This document shows, piece after piece, positions 37,901 to 50,540 of a stretch of 64,000 bases of DNA. This stretch comes from Daucus carota subsp. sativus (Eukaryota; Streptophyta; Magnoliopsida; Apiales; Apiaceae). The stretch covers positions 52,572,380 to 52,636,379 of the forward strand of contig NC_030383.2 of assembly GCF_001625215.2 (NCBI RefSeq), given 5' to 3'. A program made the position numbers and the translations under genes. Under the pieces are notes generated by a model. The model had not been told where the DNA came from and did not search any database. It worked only from the letters and a program-made list of their open reading frames with translations. The first letter of the stretch is position 1, and every line of letters starts with the position of its first letter.

Positions 37901-40900
37901 ACAAACTTATTTTATTATACAATGGCTAACAAAGACTAATGACGACAAGGGTGCTTGCCTTTCCGTAAAGTTGGTGAACTTCAGGTTCAGTTTCAAACTT
38001 TTGTCTTAGGATAATAAGTAAAAAGTTATTTAGTTGAAAATACACCTTAAAGTCAGGATTTAGTAAGAGGTCCTTTTTTAAATTATCTTGCTTCGTATTG
38101 GAAGTAACTTGTTTTAGTTTAGTATTTCTTATATAAAAGTTGATACTATGATCCACGTCATGTAAAATAAGTTTTAATTTCATCTTCTGTTTTCAGCAAC
38201 TCAGAAGTTATATATCAACAAAATATCATCCAAATAGATAATAACTTGTCAGGATCATGTTTTAATATTGCTAGGTAATAATAGAATAGTAGTAGTACAA
38301 TAGGAGTACGGGCACTTGACTCTTTTCAGGAGTTAATAGTCCAGGTCTATAAATGCCTGTAATAGATGGATTATGCTTGATGAAATAACAGAAAAGGGAA
38401 CTTTGTTCCACCATCTCTTCTCTGCCTACTCTCTACAGTTTTTCTCTAGAAACTTCTATCTACAACTCTGTTCTTACTCAATTTCTATTTAAATTCTGCC
38501 CTACTCTCTCGGATTTCTACCTATTATCTGCCATATCTATCTCTTATATGCTATTTCTGCAGTTCAACCTATAAAAAACCACAGAAACATTCAGAAAACT
38601 CATTCAGGAACGTCCAGTTCTGACATAACATAATTATAATATTCTCATGAAAATATATATTATCTTTACAAACTATTCCTAAAGGGCCAAAAAAATATAT
38701 CTGATGTCAGTAGATATTATCTTTAAAATATTTTTTTTAGGGCCAACAACATTAGGACCCCAGCATATAGGTTCACTTCCTTTACCAAGTACATTTACCG
38801 AACACTTAATCTTACTTAATTTAAGTATAATAAGAATAAGTGTCTACGACTAAGCTGCCCAGCATCACTGATGGCTGGAACACCCCACAAAGGCCAGAGA
38901 TGGACTCTTTATTCAAATCAATGAAACATCACTGAACCACAACACAGCACACACATTCCTGTTCTCCAGATAAATTAATGTACAAAAACATCTGAAAGGG
39001 AGTTTTAGTTTTGAAAGTGATTCAGATTTATCTGACAATTTTATCTATCAACTTAGGCAACCTCTATAAAAGCTGCAACAAGTGTAATACTAGCTTCTTT
39101 ATAATGTTCTTATAATCTAACCCCGAGTCTCAAGAATCCATTAATGTTCATATAAATAATGTCACCTATGTTCTTTTAGTACAAAATCTTCCTCTGAATG
39201 AGCGATTCTACTTCCTAAGTTCTGCCTACTCCTAGCAAATTTGTTTTTCCCTTTAACCTCAATTTTGAGTTGAGTTCTTTTCCAAGGGCAACATACAATT
39301 CCAAGAACTTCAGAAAAATCTAGTACGGAGTATATCAGAATGGGGAACAAAACCAATTTAAGATTTAAAATGAATTCCGGTAGTAATTCTCATAGAAGCT
39401 TCAGATGTCATCAAATTTAGCCAAAGAAGTTTGAAATAGCTGGCATGTTTGACCCAAACAGCAAACATTCACAGTTCACACAATAAAAAATATTTAATAA
39501 AGCATTACGTACTTAAAAGTATTTAGCGAATAGAATAGAACACCTTGCCGGCTTCCAACGAGACTCCTAATAAGCCAGTAATGTACGATAGCGGCACTTC
39601 CATATTGTAAGATGAAAGATCAGGATAAATATGTGATTTTCCATCAGGGTATATTACTTCAACTGGTTCAGCCTCAAACTTGTTATCACAGTACAGAGAA
39701 AACATGGTCACCTACAAAATTGAAAGAAAAACATATAAAAAAATACCTAGCAATTTGTGAAGGTTATAAAAACTGATTCACAGTACAACCCATTATGTTC
39801 CTACCATTGTGTTCAGAACGATTTTGGCTTTCGTCAAATCAGTGGCTGTGCATTCAATGAACACATTCTTGGTCTTTAAGGTAATGGCCGAATGTGCACC
39901 ATTTATAATTGGCGGCAAAGATAGCACAGTTCTGGAACAAAAATCCATATTATCTCAATACACCAATAAACCATCAGCTGCGTACTCTTTCAGAGGCATT
40001 AATGGCATTTTTATAACATACACCAACAAATTTAATAAAAGTGAGCTTAAATTATCTGATCCAGTGCAAGCAGTTTAGAGCAAGTCCATAGGTGGAGAAC
40101 AAAGACAGATTAACTGGTGCCCACAACAGTAAAAGCTTGCAAATACGGGGGGAAATCGTAGAGCCCCAACTAACAAACATCTAAAAACTGACTCAATTCA
40201 CTAATAACTATACAGGTCTATATACCATTTGAACTCGATGTAAGCAGCCTCAGATTACTTCTAATAAAGAAGCATATGATATTAACTACACAAATACCTC
40301 TTGCGGTCATAAATGACAGGGAACACTGGTGATTCTGCAATTATATGCAAGAATTTTTTCAACTTCAAATCTGACTGACAAATCACAAACAAAACACTAT
40401 CAGCTTGTTTAGTCAAAATACATAACAAGGTAAAATATTAAAAAAAAAAAAAAAAGGTAGGGTGCATTAGAGAAGTGTCTATGGCACAATAATTTTTAAA
40501 CCACAGAGTACCAAGTGCAAACAGTGTATGGTCCGAAACAAATGAGAAAGATGAGTAATTGCTTACTTCGTAAAACTTCATCAGCTCATCCGCTCTGAAG
40601 CTTCTCTCCTACAATCAAAATAAGATTAAAATCATTATTATAGCAATCCATCTGAAGTTATGGGGGGATTATGAAGACACAAAGTAAAGACAATTGAAAA
40701 GTCAAAGAACAAAAGAATTACTGCCAATTGTTATTTCCAACAAGAAGTTGATTGATCAAATCATGTCATTTCTAAACAGAAATGCAATTTTTTTTTAACT
40801 AATTGCTAAGCATAGGACACGTTGGCTGATTTTGCAGTTGGAATGATAATAATGATAATAATAATAACAATAATAAGTGTCCGGAATTATACAAAAACTT

Positions 40901-42701
40901 GATATCCAAAGTCATCACCAAGACACTGGACTAAAATAATACACTAGTCTAATGAGAACTGGAAACATTAATTTTAAACACTACATGTTACTTAATGTAA
41001 AAATAAAAACAAATTACCTGTTTCAGTGGGACAAAGTTTATATCTGTAGGTGATAAAGCCTACGAAAAATACAGAGATAAATTAGAATACAACAAATGCA
41101 ATAATCATTTCATTGTGTAATAACTTCAACAGATACTTTAGTGAAACATAAAAGGCCAAAACCTGCTTTCAAATCTAAAAATATTTGAAGTGGTAACGTT
41201 CTGATTTGCCGAATACTAACTGGTTTAACAACTTCACCAAAAGTATGAAGTGCCAATACTTACCTCATATGTGAAAGGCCCTTCTATCGTATCCAAGTCA
41301 TGTGTCCCAATAGCAACCAGGGTTCTCCGCCTAGAAATGAAGTCCAAAAAAAAATATCAATGCAGAGAGTATGGAACCTTTAGCATTATCACTAGTTAAG
41401 ATGCGACATGCTTTACTCAGTTCTCAACTCACTGATTTCTCTTCTAGTGACCAACACGAATATATTCAAGTCGAGCAAAAGAATTACTAAAACAACCAGC
41501 AGGACATATTCTAGAGGTCAATAGATTAAAAACCCGAATATGATTTCTTTATAAAACCCATCAATTTTAATTATTGGTAATCCTTATATTTAGGCCATCT
41601 TTGGAATATATCAGTTTAAATCCCTATGCAACTCCTGATCACAAAAACCTCTTCACAAATAATCCAAGTGATACAGCTAATGTAAGTGATTCCTTTATCA
41701 TATTACTTGATAATGTTGATCATATTACTGAGATGCGAAGTTAAGTGTGACAAGATGCAATATCAGAAGATTCAGCCTCCTGAAAGCAGATAAAATGATC
41801 TGATCAACCCACATTGAGTGTAAAACTGATGACCTACCGGCAAATGTTCTGGTGAAGCCTGTCTTGAAGATCGATAAAGCTATTATATCTTGCTTCATCA
41901 AATGTTATACCTCTCAAAACAGCACAAACAATATACGGGCGAATCTCAGCAGTCTGCAACAAAAAGAATATAATAGTAAAGGAAATCAAACTTTAGAAAA
42001 ACCTAGAAACAACATTTTCATCATAAGAAAACAAACCTTTGGTTTGACATGCATCTTAAGCATAGATTCCTTACGTATAGGCTCACGAACCCTATACACA
42101 GGTATCGGATCAAGTCCAGTAAATATCCGAAGAGATTGCACAATTCCCTCAAGACAAAGTAAATCATATCTGCACACCATTGAAAAAAATCCTCATTACA
42201 CGCCTAATTACAAGTTCCACAGTCCATCCACTTGTTGTTCACCAAGAACAAAGTAACTACCTATTAGCCGGAATCTCAATTTTGTAAATGACCTCTTCAT
42301 CATTATCCGCAACTTGGTCATCTATATGCTTTTCTTTTCTAATTATCGCCTTCTCGGTTGTCTACACACACCTCACACCATCAATTACAAAATACAAACA
42401 AACATAAACCTGATTACCATTAGCACTTGCACAATCAACAAACTTATACATACAAGTAACTCAACATATACATACAAGATCTAAAGTAACCATACAATAC
42501 TCACCACGTCATCGAGCTCTATACCGAACTGGAAGCACAAATTATCAAACTCTTCTTCAGCTGAATTTTAAAAAAGAAAAACGAATTAAAGTTATAATGA
42601 TGAATTAAGTTTGTAAAATGAAAGATTTAATTCAAAATCGTACTGTAAGGTCGTCCGAGAGCTTTGAATAAGAGGTCTCTTCCAACGCTCACAGTCGGCA
42701 T
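34902..42701 (-). CDS. FARSB: Phenylalanyl-tRNA synthetase beta subunit, cytosolic
   Basis: Nineteen minus-strand exons join without phase conflict to 1785 nt, 594 residues: 42701-42644, 42560-42505, 42361-42261, 42169-42037, 41953-41838, 41330-41264, 41059-41018, 40608-40567, 40374-40298, 39931-39805, 39711-39544, 37746-37618, 37482-37381, 37149-37015, 36225-36151, 36075-35968, 35649-35554, 35457-35374 and 34970-34902. The start [16 protein letters not shown] and the end [15 protein letters not shown] are conserved. The N-terminal part and B3/B4 editing-type domain (about 1-280) contain [20 protein letters not shown]. The B5 domain is at about 295-370. The class-II-like core is at about 373-594 ([31 protein letters not shown]). 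The enzyme is an alpha2-beta2 tetramer charging tRNA-Phe in the cytosol. Intron 11 (1.8 kb) holds a solo LTR. Confidence 0.95.
38247..38625 (+). mobile_element. Probable solo LTR in intron 11 of the PheRS beta gene
   Basis: The 379-bp block starts TGTCAG and ends CTGACA, a perfect terminal inverted hexamer. It has a TATA-like CTATAAATG near 38347 followed by a pyrimidine-rich leader, which suits an LTR read on the plus strand. The flanks are TAACT (38242-38246) and TAACA (38626-38630), an imperfect 5-bp target duplication. It is antisense to the host gene. Confidence 0.65.
40847..40877. repeat. (AAT)n microsatellite
   Basis: An imperfect AAT/GAT trinucleotide run in an intron of the PheRS beta gene. 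Confidence 0.75.
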
Positions 42702-43928
42702 TGCGGTGAGGAACAGATTTGGAGAGATGAAGCTAGGGTTTATTCCCAACAGACCCCTTCTATGGTTTTCGAGTTTGCAGGGTTACTCGAGTAATTTCAA
42801 CTACTACTAAATTTACAGTAAATGCTCTGCTGACTCTAAGATAATTCTTCTGATCACTGCGGTCATTTATTAATATTTTATTAATTTTATAATATTATTG
42901 ACTATATGAAATTGGATTTACAATTTAAAATAATTATATGTAAACCATATGTAAGATAATATTTATTATTTAATTTATTTATAACTATTAAATGATAAAT
43001 AAAAAATGATAGCATTTTATTAAATAAAAATTGAATAATATTTGACAAATTTTCATTAAACAATAAAAAGGTTATTTTAAAAAATATATTTTATTTTGAT
43101 AAAAAGAAGTATTCAAAGAATGTCTTATAAAATATAAGTAAAATATAATGTACTTTAAAATAAGAATTAACTAATTAATACTAGCATGCTTTGAGTTTAA
43201 ATTAAAAAATTATATATAATAAAAACACACGATGCATTTAATATAAAACATAGAATAAAGTATTGAACAAATATCAAATGTATATTACAATATTACATAT
43301 GTTTGAAAAAACTATATATCACTAATTTTAAAGGTGCATATCACATAATAATAAACATTTTTAGATAATATGGTATACTAATACTTTCATAATGATATAC
43401 TAATTAATGGTCACATACATGCAATTATATCACATGACACACACATATTTATATTAATTGTTCATTATATTATTTTTAAATATAAATATTTTAATTAGAT
43501 ATTGAATTAACAAAAATTATAAAGAAACTTTTGAATATATAAAAATAAAAATAAAACACAGTGTTATTAGTTATTATGTTATTTTTACATATAAATATTT
43601 TTAATATTGAAATAAGAAAATTGTACAGATAATATTTTAAAATTATATCTTAAAATAATATTATAATTCAATATTTTTATGACGATGAAACATGAATTTT
43701 CAATATATAAGAAAGGTATAGAAAAGCTCACAGCACTACTCTTATGCGCATCTTTTTTTTTTTGACAAACAAATGATTTTATTAACAAAAATAACTCATC
43801 GGAACTCAGTCGGACAAAACCCGAACTGTCAACTACAATCTTACTCAAACAAAAAACGAGCTAAACAAATAGTCGTTAACACATAGAATATTTAAATTTT
43901 TTAATCTAAAAAGTAATACAATGACATA
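42702..43928. other. Very AT-rich intergenic region
   Basis: About 1.2 kb upstream of the PheRS beta start. The first 150 bases probably hold its 5' UTR and promoter. The remainder is extremely AT-rich and shows no gene. Confidence 0.45.
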
Positions 43929-43998
43929 TCAAGCCATCCAACCTACATCACCTATGAAACTGGTAGCATCATAATTCACCTTCACATAAGCATCATTT
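43929..43998 (-). pseudogene. Possible fragment of a retroelement-type RNase H domain
   Basis: Read on the minus strand the bases give AYVKVNYDATSFIGDVGWMA and then a stop. This resembles the first strand of the RNase H-like domain common in plant LINE-derived proteins (consensus around VKVNVDGA). The fragment is very short and no further match could be followed with confidence. The frame at 44050-44210 is open but unrecognised. Confidence 0.25.
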
Positions 43999-44617
43999 GT
44001 AGCTGACCTTCAGAATTATCAATTATATTGACTGATATTGGAGCAACAAAGACTCCCAAAAGATGAACAAATTTTTGTTGTGAAAGGTGAGTTTTTGCGA
44101 TATCCACCGTCATCCCAGAATCGATGCGAGTCTTACAAATCACCCACAATATATCGTATGAATCCTTTTTAGAGAAACCTCCGACATCTTTAAATCCTAA
44201 GAATGGTTACATGTATTTCAATATCTAGAACATTTGTAAGTTGTTTTTTTCTTTTCACTAAGTAAACCAAATTTTCTTTAAGACACTGAACAGCAACAGT
44301 AACAGAGCGGTAAACAAACCCAACTTTTTTTTGAACTCGTTTGGAGCAAAACTACTACTGTAGTGAGTAGTGTAGTTTACAAGTGCATTTTCATTTCAAG
44401 AACAGTAGACTGAAACCACAAAATCTGGGCTATGTTTTCACCCATCCCACCAAGGTTAATAACACTTCACTTCTTTGCTTAGTTACCCAATACATCCTCT
44501 TGCATATCCTTATGGACAGATTTTTCTTCTGAGCAGTGAGCATCAGATGAGGCAAGCATGTAGTTAAGATTGGTTGGTGGATTTCAAAACCATCTGAAAT
44601 GCCTTGCCCTTGTTCAC

Positions 44618-45154
44618 TCACCTCATTTGATAATGTTCAACTATCTTATATTCACCAAGCTCAAACACTTCATTCTCTGGACTAAAACTCACCTTCTTTT
44701 CTTCCTTATGCCAACCATCATTTATATCTTTATCTTCGCTTGAACATCTCTTCAAACATGGCCTTGCTTGCTCACCACCTTCCCCTTTTCCTCAACCTAT
44801 AATATAAATAAAAATAAAATCATAAAAGAAACTAAACTATTGAAAGAATGGGGTGTAGGTGTTGAAATATAACATAATATCCATTTGAGGCCTTCGTTTA
44901 ACACCATAAAATTTTAGATAGAATGGTTTTCAACATGGTATAGAGCCAGGTTGAAATATAGCATAAGATCCATTTAAACCTTCCTCTAACACCTTAAGAT
45001 TTCAGATGGACCGGTTCTTAATCACATTTTATACCTTGAACAAAGATGAAAGCTTGTCAGCCATCTGCAAGTTGGTGAGATTAGCAGGCACCTTGTGTTT
45101 CTTGCATAACTGTTGAAGCTTTTTTCTTTTCATTATATGAAAATTGAAATCCAT
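44618..45154 (-). pseudogene. Broken small gene, Asp/Glu-rich protein family N-terminus
   Basis: Exon 1 (45154-45035) encodes MDFNFHIMKRKKLQQLCKKH and continues through VPANLTNLQMADKLSSLFK before a GT donor. This is the conserved N-terminus of a plant family of acidic, largely uncharacterised proteins (typical motif LQxLCKKHxIPAN). A second exon from 44796 continues in phase for only 14 residues before TGA (44752-44754), giving 54 residues. One frame over, the sequence stays open down to the stop at 44618, with KEEKKVSFSPENEVFELGEY. A frameshift in exon 2 is therefore likely. It could still be expressed as a short protein. Confidence 0.5.
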
Positions 45155-45572
45155 CTCTGTGAAGCTTTCTTTTCTCTATCTCGGGGCGGGTCGTAGTGGG
45201 AGATGAAGAGATGTGTAGACTGAATTGAGCTAGAACATTTGTAAGTTAGGTGACAAGTTTTATAGAGAAAATATTTTTTTATCACACAATGATAAGAGAA
45301 AATTAACATGTATCCATGAGTTTATTTATGTCACCGATTGGAAACTAGTGATAAAATTAACTATGATCATGATTCATTCAGAACATACTACTCTTACAAT
45401 GAAGACCATAGACCTTAAAATAAATGAAACCTAAGGTTAAATACACAAAAGGTATGCTACTACTTAACGCAAAGACAAGTACATAACTGATAGATTTACT
45501 CTCAATGAAAATGGCGACATGCCTTGAGATGGAACAAATCCCGTAGACTGATTCCTACAAAAGCCTAAAAGA
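45155..45572. other. Gap between the broken gene and the receptor kinase
   Basis: About 420 bases, the 3' flank of the receptor-kinase gene and the 5' flank of the broken gene. No feature was recognised. Confidence 0.4.
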
Positions 45573-48234
45573 TCAAGGCTCTGGATTTTGAGTCTCAAGA
45601 ACCTGTGTTTGACATAGCGCCTCAATCTGCTTGGTAACTTCTGACATTGTAGGCCGCTGATCAGGAAACTGGGCTGCACAATCTATCGCTAGCTGCAATA
45701 ACTGAACCATTTTTTCTTCGCTGTCCTGGGATCTGAGGAGCTCAATATCAAATATTTCTGCAGTCCATTCCTCTCTAACTGTTGATTGTACCCATCTAGG
45801 AAGATCTACACCTTCTTCATTTAAGAGGGTGTGAGTGGGAGCTTTTCCAGTTAGAAGTTCCAGAAGTAATACACCAAAGCTATACACATCAGCCTTCTGA
45901 GAGACTTTGTGAGAGTCGGTTACCTCAGGGGCCCGATAACCAGCAATACGGGTGGGACTGGCTGAGGCTCCGACAAGGCGGGCTAGTCCAAAATCTGAGA
46001 TACAAGAATCGTTGGACTGGGTGATGAGGATGTTTGATGATTTAATGTTGCCATGGGAGATATCGGGACCTTGAGAATGCAGGTATTCAATGCCTCGGGC
46101 AGCTCCGAGAGCAATCTTAGACCTGAATTCCCAATTTAAAGGAGTCCTACCAGCTCCTTTGTTTCCTGAAAAGGTTTTGCAAGAGGAGGTAATTAATACT
46201 AAATGTTAAGCTTATGTAATATTCAATAGCATTGGGAATTTATAGGGCTTATGATTACCAAAAATTCCAATATAGTGCAATTACCAATTAATAAAATTCA
46301 ATTAAAAAAATAAAACAATAAGTACACAAATGAAGTCACGAATACACCATACTTGCCTTAACAAGTAACAAGTAGCAAAGCTTACAAGTACAAAATTAGT
46401 CGGGTGTAAAAGGAAAAACTTTAGTTTACTATGTTAAAAACGGACTCTCATCAACATAATTGACAAGAATGGAAGCTGTTAAGCCTAAGACGAAAGAATT
46501 ACAAAAGATCAGTCAAAGTAACAGAAAACTTGCGAAGGAAATTATAATTTGCAACACCATATCAAAAAGAGCCACAAAGGTGAAGACTGTGCATTAGACA
46601 GGCTTTCAATTGAAAGCAATGCAATAACATGTCTTCAATTTTACCTCTAAAACAAATTACAGATTAGAGATAGGCCATCAACGATATCCAGTTTCAATGA
46701 AAACAAATTATGTGTTTGGTCGTCAGGTGATTATCAAACATATATGCTCCTACATCTCTTTTCGTAGTAATGAAGTGCAAGTGAGAAGTTCAAATATGTA
46801 AAGAACTTAACTATTACTAATAAGCACAGTATAGCCAAAGAAGTGTCTTAATTAAATAAAGGAATTCTCACCATGAAGACTTGCAGATAGACTCCCCATC
46901 GACATATAATCGTACACTAGAAGCTTCTCATCGACACTATAATAATAAGCCTTAAGAGGAACCAAATTCTCATGATCCATAGCTCCAATTGCTTCAATCT
47001 TCTCCTTAAACTCTTGCTCGGAAATAATCACATCCTTTAACCTCTTGACAGTCACTACAATCCCTCCCTCCAAAACAGCCTTATACGCTGTCCCAAACGT
47101 CCCTTTACCCAAAACCTCGGCAGAAGCCCTCAACAAATCATCCAAACCAAACACCTTATCCTTCCTCACACTATTCTCAAAAAACACCAGCTTCTTCCCC
47201 CCATTCCCACTCTCCACTTCTCCCATACTCATACTCGTTGCAGCAACCGAAGCCCCATCCCCTTTCCCACCATCAGTCTCACCATTTTTCACATCCACCG
47301 CCTCCCGACTCTCCTTAACTGTCACAACATCACCATAACTAGTCTTCTTACTCCTCTTCTTTCGACAAAAAACAAACAAAACCAGAAGAAGCAACAAAAC
47401 TGCAAACACAGAACCAATCACAATACCCGCTATAGCACCACCCGATAAACCCCCATTATCATCCTTCTTGTCATTTCCCATCACAATCCCCGCAAGAGCA
47501 CCATCTACATTGCTCCCATTCTTACTACCCACACAAGACTCTTTCAAAGGACTACCACACAAATTATTCCCAAGAAAAGAACTCAGAGGCATTTCCCTTA
47601 AACTCTCCGGAATCGAGCCGTTAAGCCGATTAAACGAAACATTAAACTGTTCCAAATGAGGCCTCAATTTCCCAAGATCCGGAATTGAACCCGAAAACAT
47701 ATTCCTCTCAAGATACAAAGTCCTCAACCGGGTCATCCTATTAAACCCATCTGAAATCTCCCCAGAAAAATTATTCTCCCCCAAATTTAACCTCACAACA
47801 CTCCCAAGCCCAAACAGAAATTCCGGCAACTCGCCGGAAAATCCATTTCCCTGCAAATAAACATTCCTCAGCACCCTACACTCCTTAAGATCCTCCGGAA
47901 GCTCTCCGGTAAGCGCATTGTAGCGAAGACTAATAGTCTTGAGCTTGGTCAAGTTCCCGAAAACACCCACCGGAAGCTGACCGGAAAGTGAAACTCCGGG
48001 AAGACGAAGAGCCACAACATGGTTCTGGTCACAATGAACGCCAGTCCATTGACATGGGGTTAGCTGGGTGGTGTTCCAGAGTAGAGTACGGCCGCCAACA
48101 GCTGAGCGCAGAGCCAGAAGAGCTGCTCTGTCAGTGCTAAGATCTGAAGTAACAGTGAGCGTTGAGAGTGAGACTAGAAAAATGTGGGTGACGAAGAGGA
48201 GTTGCATTGTGACCTGTGAGGGAGAGCAGAACAC
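45573..48234 (-). CDS. LRR receptor-like kinase, RKL1/RLK902 (LRR III) type, atypical kinase
   Basis: Two exons, 48234-46872 and 46165-45573, join across a 706-bp intron in the usual place for this subfamily. From the first ATG the protein has 651 residues. The in-frame ATG at 48207 (MQLLFVTHIF) puts the signal peptide at the very start and may be the true one. Numbering from the first ATG: signal peptide to about 30; short LRR ectodomain about 31-235 with five to six repeats; Ser/Gly-rich stalk; membrane helix about 265-290; kinase about 363-640. The glycine loop GKGTFG (376-381), the lysine (V-K, 397) and DFG (512-514) are present. The catalytic loop reads HGN (492-494) instead of HRD, so phosphotransfer activity is probably weak or absent, as usual for this group. 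Relatives act at the plasma membrane in immunity and development. Confidence 0.93.
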
Positions 48235-48545
48235 TTTGAGCTCAGCTCAGTTTGCGTCTTATCTTTTAGAGTGTAGTGTAGTGTAGTGTGGTTTATTTCC
48301 AGAGAGATGACAAAAATACATACAGTAATAGGACTATAGGAGTGAGGCTTCTATTCAGAACTAGGGTATGTTTTTGCTTCTAGGGCTGTGTTCTTCTTAA
48401 AATATGAGTAAGTAATTTATTTGTTTTGTTTATTTTAAAATAAATATTATCATTTATTGAAAATAATTTATATATAAATTAATTTTTAATTCTTGTATAT
48501 GGATAGTATTAACAACTTATTAGGTATAAGAATTATTAATATACA
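48235..48545. promoter_or_regulatory. Proximal promoter region of the receptor kinase
   Basis: About 300 bases upstream of the minus-strand start, before the first transposon. It contains a short AGTGTAGTGTAGTGTAGTG repeat near 48268-48290. A TATA element could not be placed with confidence. Confidence 0.35.
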
Positions 48546-48774
48546 CTCCCTCTATTTTCAAATACTTGACGTTTTACTTTTGTGCACACATTTTTTAGTG
48601 CATTGACTGCGTAGCTACAGTAAATATTTTTAATTTTTTTGTGAATTAAAGTATAAATTTAATATTTTTATTTTGGAAAATAAATTTTAAAAATAATAAT
48701 TTCAAGTATACAGTCAAAACTCTTAGAATTATGTGCCGGAAAGTCAAACGTCAAATATTTAAAAACAGAGGGAG
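48546..48774. mobile_element. Stowaway-like MITE in the receptor-kinase upstream region
   Basis: The left end CTCCCTCTATTTTCAAATAC and the right end (complement CTCCCTCTGTTTTTAAATAT) are inverted. Each is followed inward by TTGACGTTT or a close match. TA follows the right end; the left flank has lost it. The length of 229 bp and the CTCCCTC termini fit Stowaway. Confidence 0.8.
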
Positions 48775-48837
48775 TAATAAAATATTATAATTGAAAATTT
48801 CATTTAGTACCATTATATTCTTGACTTTTTCTAACTC

Positions 48838-49310
48838 CGCATTAGTATGATATTATCCGTTTTGGACCGTGACCAAGCCCGCATGAATTTGTTTTTTACT
48901 CCTCCCAAAAGACGTTATACTAATGGAGTTGTTCGGCTGCTTATATTCAAGACAAATCGTTTTTATCTTTCCAATGTGGGACTTGGGTTGACACCCACCC
49001 ACAATCTCCCCTCAATCCAAGAACCACCAATCTTGTGACCCTTATACCGCCGCTACTCATCGGTTCCTCATCCTGCGGCATACGCCGTCAGACCCCTTTA
49101 GTCAAGAAGACTTTCGACGCAAGCCGTCCAAGACCTCCGATCGTAGTTTTGGAGTGCCCCACATCACACAACTGCAGCCCGCAATCTGGGATCAACTTCT
49201 TAACCTTGCTCAAATACCACTTGTAGGGCCGCGCAACACCTGTTAATTCTACATTAGTATGATATTGTATGCGATATTGTATGCTCTGTACCGTGACCAA
49301 GCACCCACCC
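48838..49310 (+). repeat. TRIM/SMART-like small LTR repeat, truncated
   Basis: CATTAGTATGATATT is followed by ACCGTGACCAAGC at about 48841-48880, and the same pair recurs at about 49251-49306. The 5' copy continues with CCAATGTGGGACTTGGGTTG and CACAATCTCCCCTCAA, sequences I recall from a small repeat that is widespread in angiosperms. Two terminal repeats about 410 bp apart, the second cut short, would fit a terminal-repeat retrotransposon in miniature. The classification rests on memory of such repeats, not on a search. Confidence 0.45.
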
Positions 49311-49439
49311 TATGATTCTATTAGATATATGTTAACTAAATAGTTAAATTCAAGTAAGATTACATTTCTCTCCGAAAAGAACCAACATAACATTCCCCAA
49401 GTAGTCTAGATATACAGTTAAAACCAAATGTTCAAAAGA

Positions 49440-49444
49440 CTTGG
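49440..49444. repeat. Left target-site duplication CTTGG
   Basis: Matches 62416-62420 exactly. It marks the insertion site of the Tat element. Confidence 0.95.
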
Positions 49445-50491
49445 TGTTATGGCCAGTTTTGGCCACGGAGGAATGGAGAAGGGCGCGCCCTCCACGGGGT
49501 AATCCCGGGAGGCGCGGCCCTGTGTCTCAAGAACGGGTGTCACGTGTCTGAAGTGTAAAAAGGAATAAATGATGAGGATGAAGGGCGCGCCCTCCGTGGT
49601 CGCGCCCACAGATAAACTTATTATGTGTGAGGATGAGTGAGTCTCGATGACGACCCTTCCGAGGGATACGAAGACCTACCCCTCCGGGGGATATAACGAC
49701 CCTTCCGAGGGATATGAAGACTAGTGCCAGGCTCATCTGGAAGTTATCAGGCTCATCTGGTAGTTCCCGGGTTACGACCGGGCGTGATCTATAATCCCCA
49801 ATCCTGCTATCTGCCGGGTTGTCCTCGTGCGGGGGCTTGGGGTGATCATGATTGTAGAAGGCCCTCAGGGGTGACATGAAGGCCGATCATATGTCCGGGT
49901 CCTGTATTTTGGTGAGTTAGCCCTCATTGGGGGACTGGGACGATCGTGTAATTTGGCTCCTCATTGGTCTTACCTCTTAGTGAGAACCTTCACTAGGGGG
50001 TAAGGACACGTCCCTACGCCTCGTAGAAGTGGTCACGGCTCTATCCGATGTCTCCTCCATGCTACGAAAAGTAGCGGTTAGTGTCATCTCTCATAGTGGA
50101 GATGATGCCGTATCCGTGATGTACTTGGACTAGGAGTCTAGGGTAATTGCCTCAAGGCATACTTCTAACTGGAGTAGAACTCTAAGTGATAAGTCACCGA
50201 CCCATGGTTGGTCTTATCCCCAAGAGGCCTAGTCCTGATCAAACTAGGAGTCTTGGTTCAATAGAACTACGTACGACTTGATCCCCTATATAAAGGGGTA
50301 CGTAGGCACATCAAGGGGATATATCGAGAGTTGTGAGAATGAGAGCAGAAATATATTCCCTTGATCTCAGCCACCCTCAAACACCTAAGAACCACCGCCC
50401 ACAGCGGATTTCCATCATATAATCACCGTAGAACACCTAAGTCCGTCAACGAACCCCACGTTTGTTGATTCACCAAATTCCTCTATCAACA
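49445..50491 (+). mobile_element. 5' LTR of the Tat element
   Basis: Starts TGTTATGGCC and ends CTATCAACA. It contains two complete GGGCGCGCCC motifs (49481, 49583) and related GC motifs (49511, 49600). A TATA box, CCTATATAAAGG, lies near 50284-50295, which would start transcription around 50320. The closely repeated ACCCTTCCGAGGGATA units (about 49648 and 49698) are possible enhancer repeats. Confidence 0.95.
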
Positions 50492-50493
50492 AA

Positions 50494-50512
50494 TTGGCGC
50501 TAGAAGGAGGGG
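50494..50512 (+). other. Primer-binding site
   Basis: TTGGCGCTAGAAGGAGGGG begins two bases after the 5' LTR, where minus-strand synthesis is primed. TGGCGC suits a tRNA CCA end followed by its acceptor stem, but I did not assign the tRNA. Confidence 0.75.
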
Positions 50513-50540
50513 CAACAGGTGAAATCTCAAAGAGGAAGAG

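Noticed and set aside
44050..44260. Open minus-strand frame (TRIDSGMTVDIAKTHLSQQK)
   Set aside because: Looks peptide-like but I cannot tie it to a family, and no splice context supports it.
49527..49877. 116-codon frame present in both LTRs
   Set aside because: Occurs identically in both LTRs simply because they are repeats; no domain recognised.
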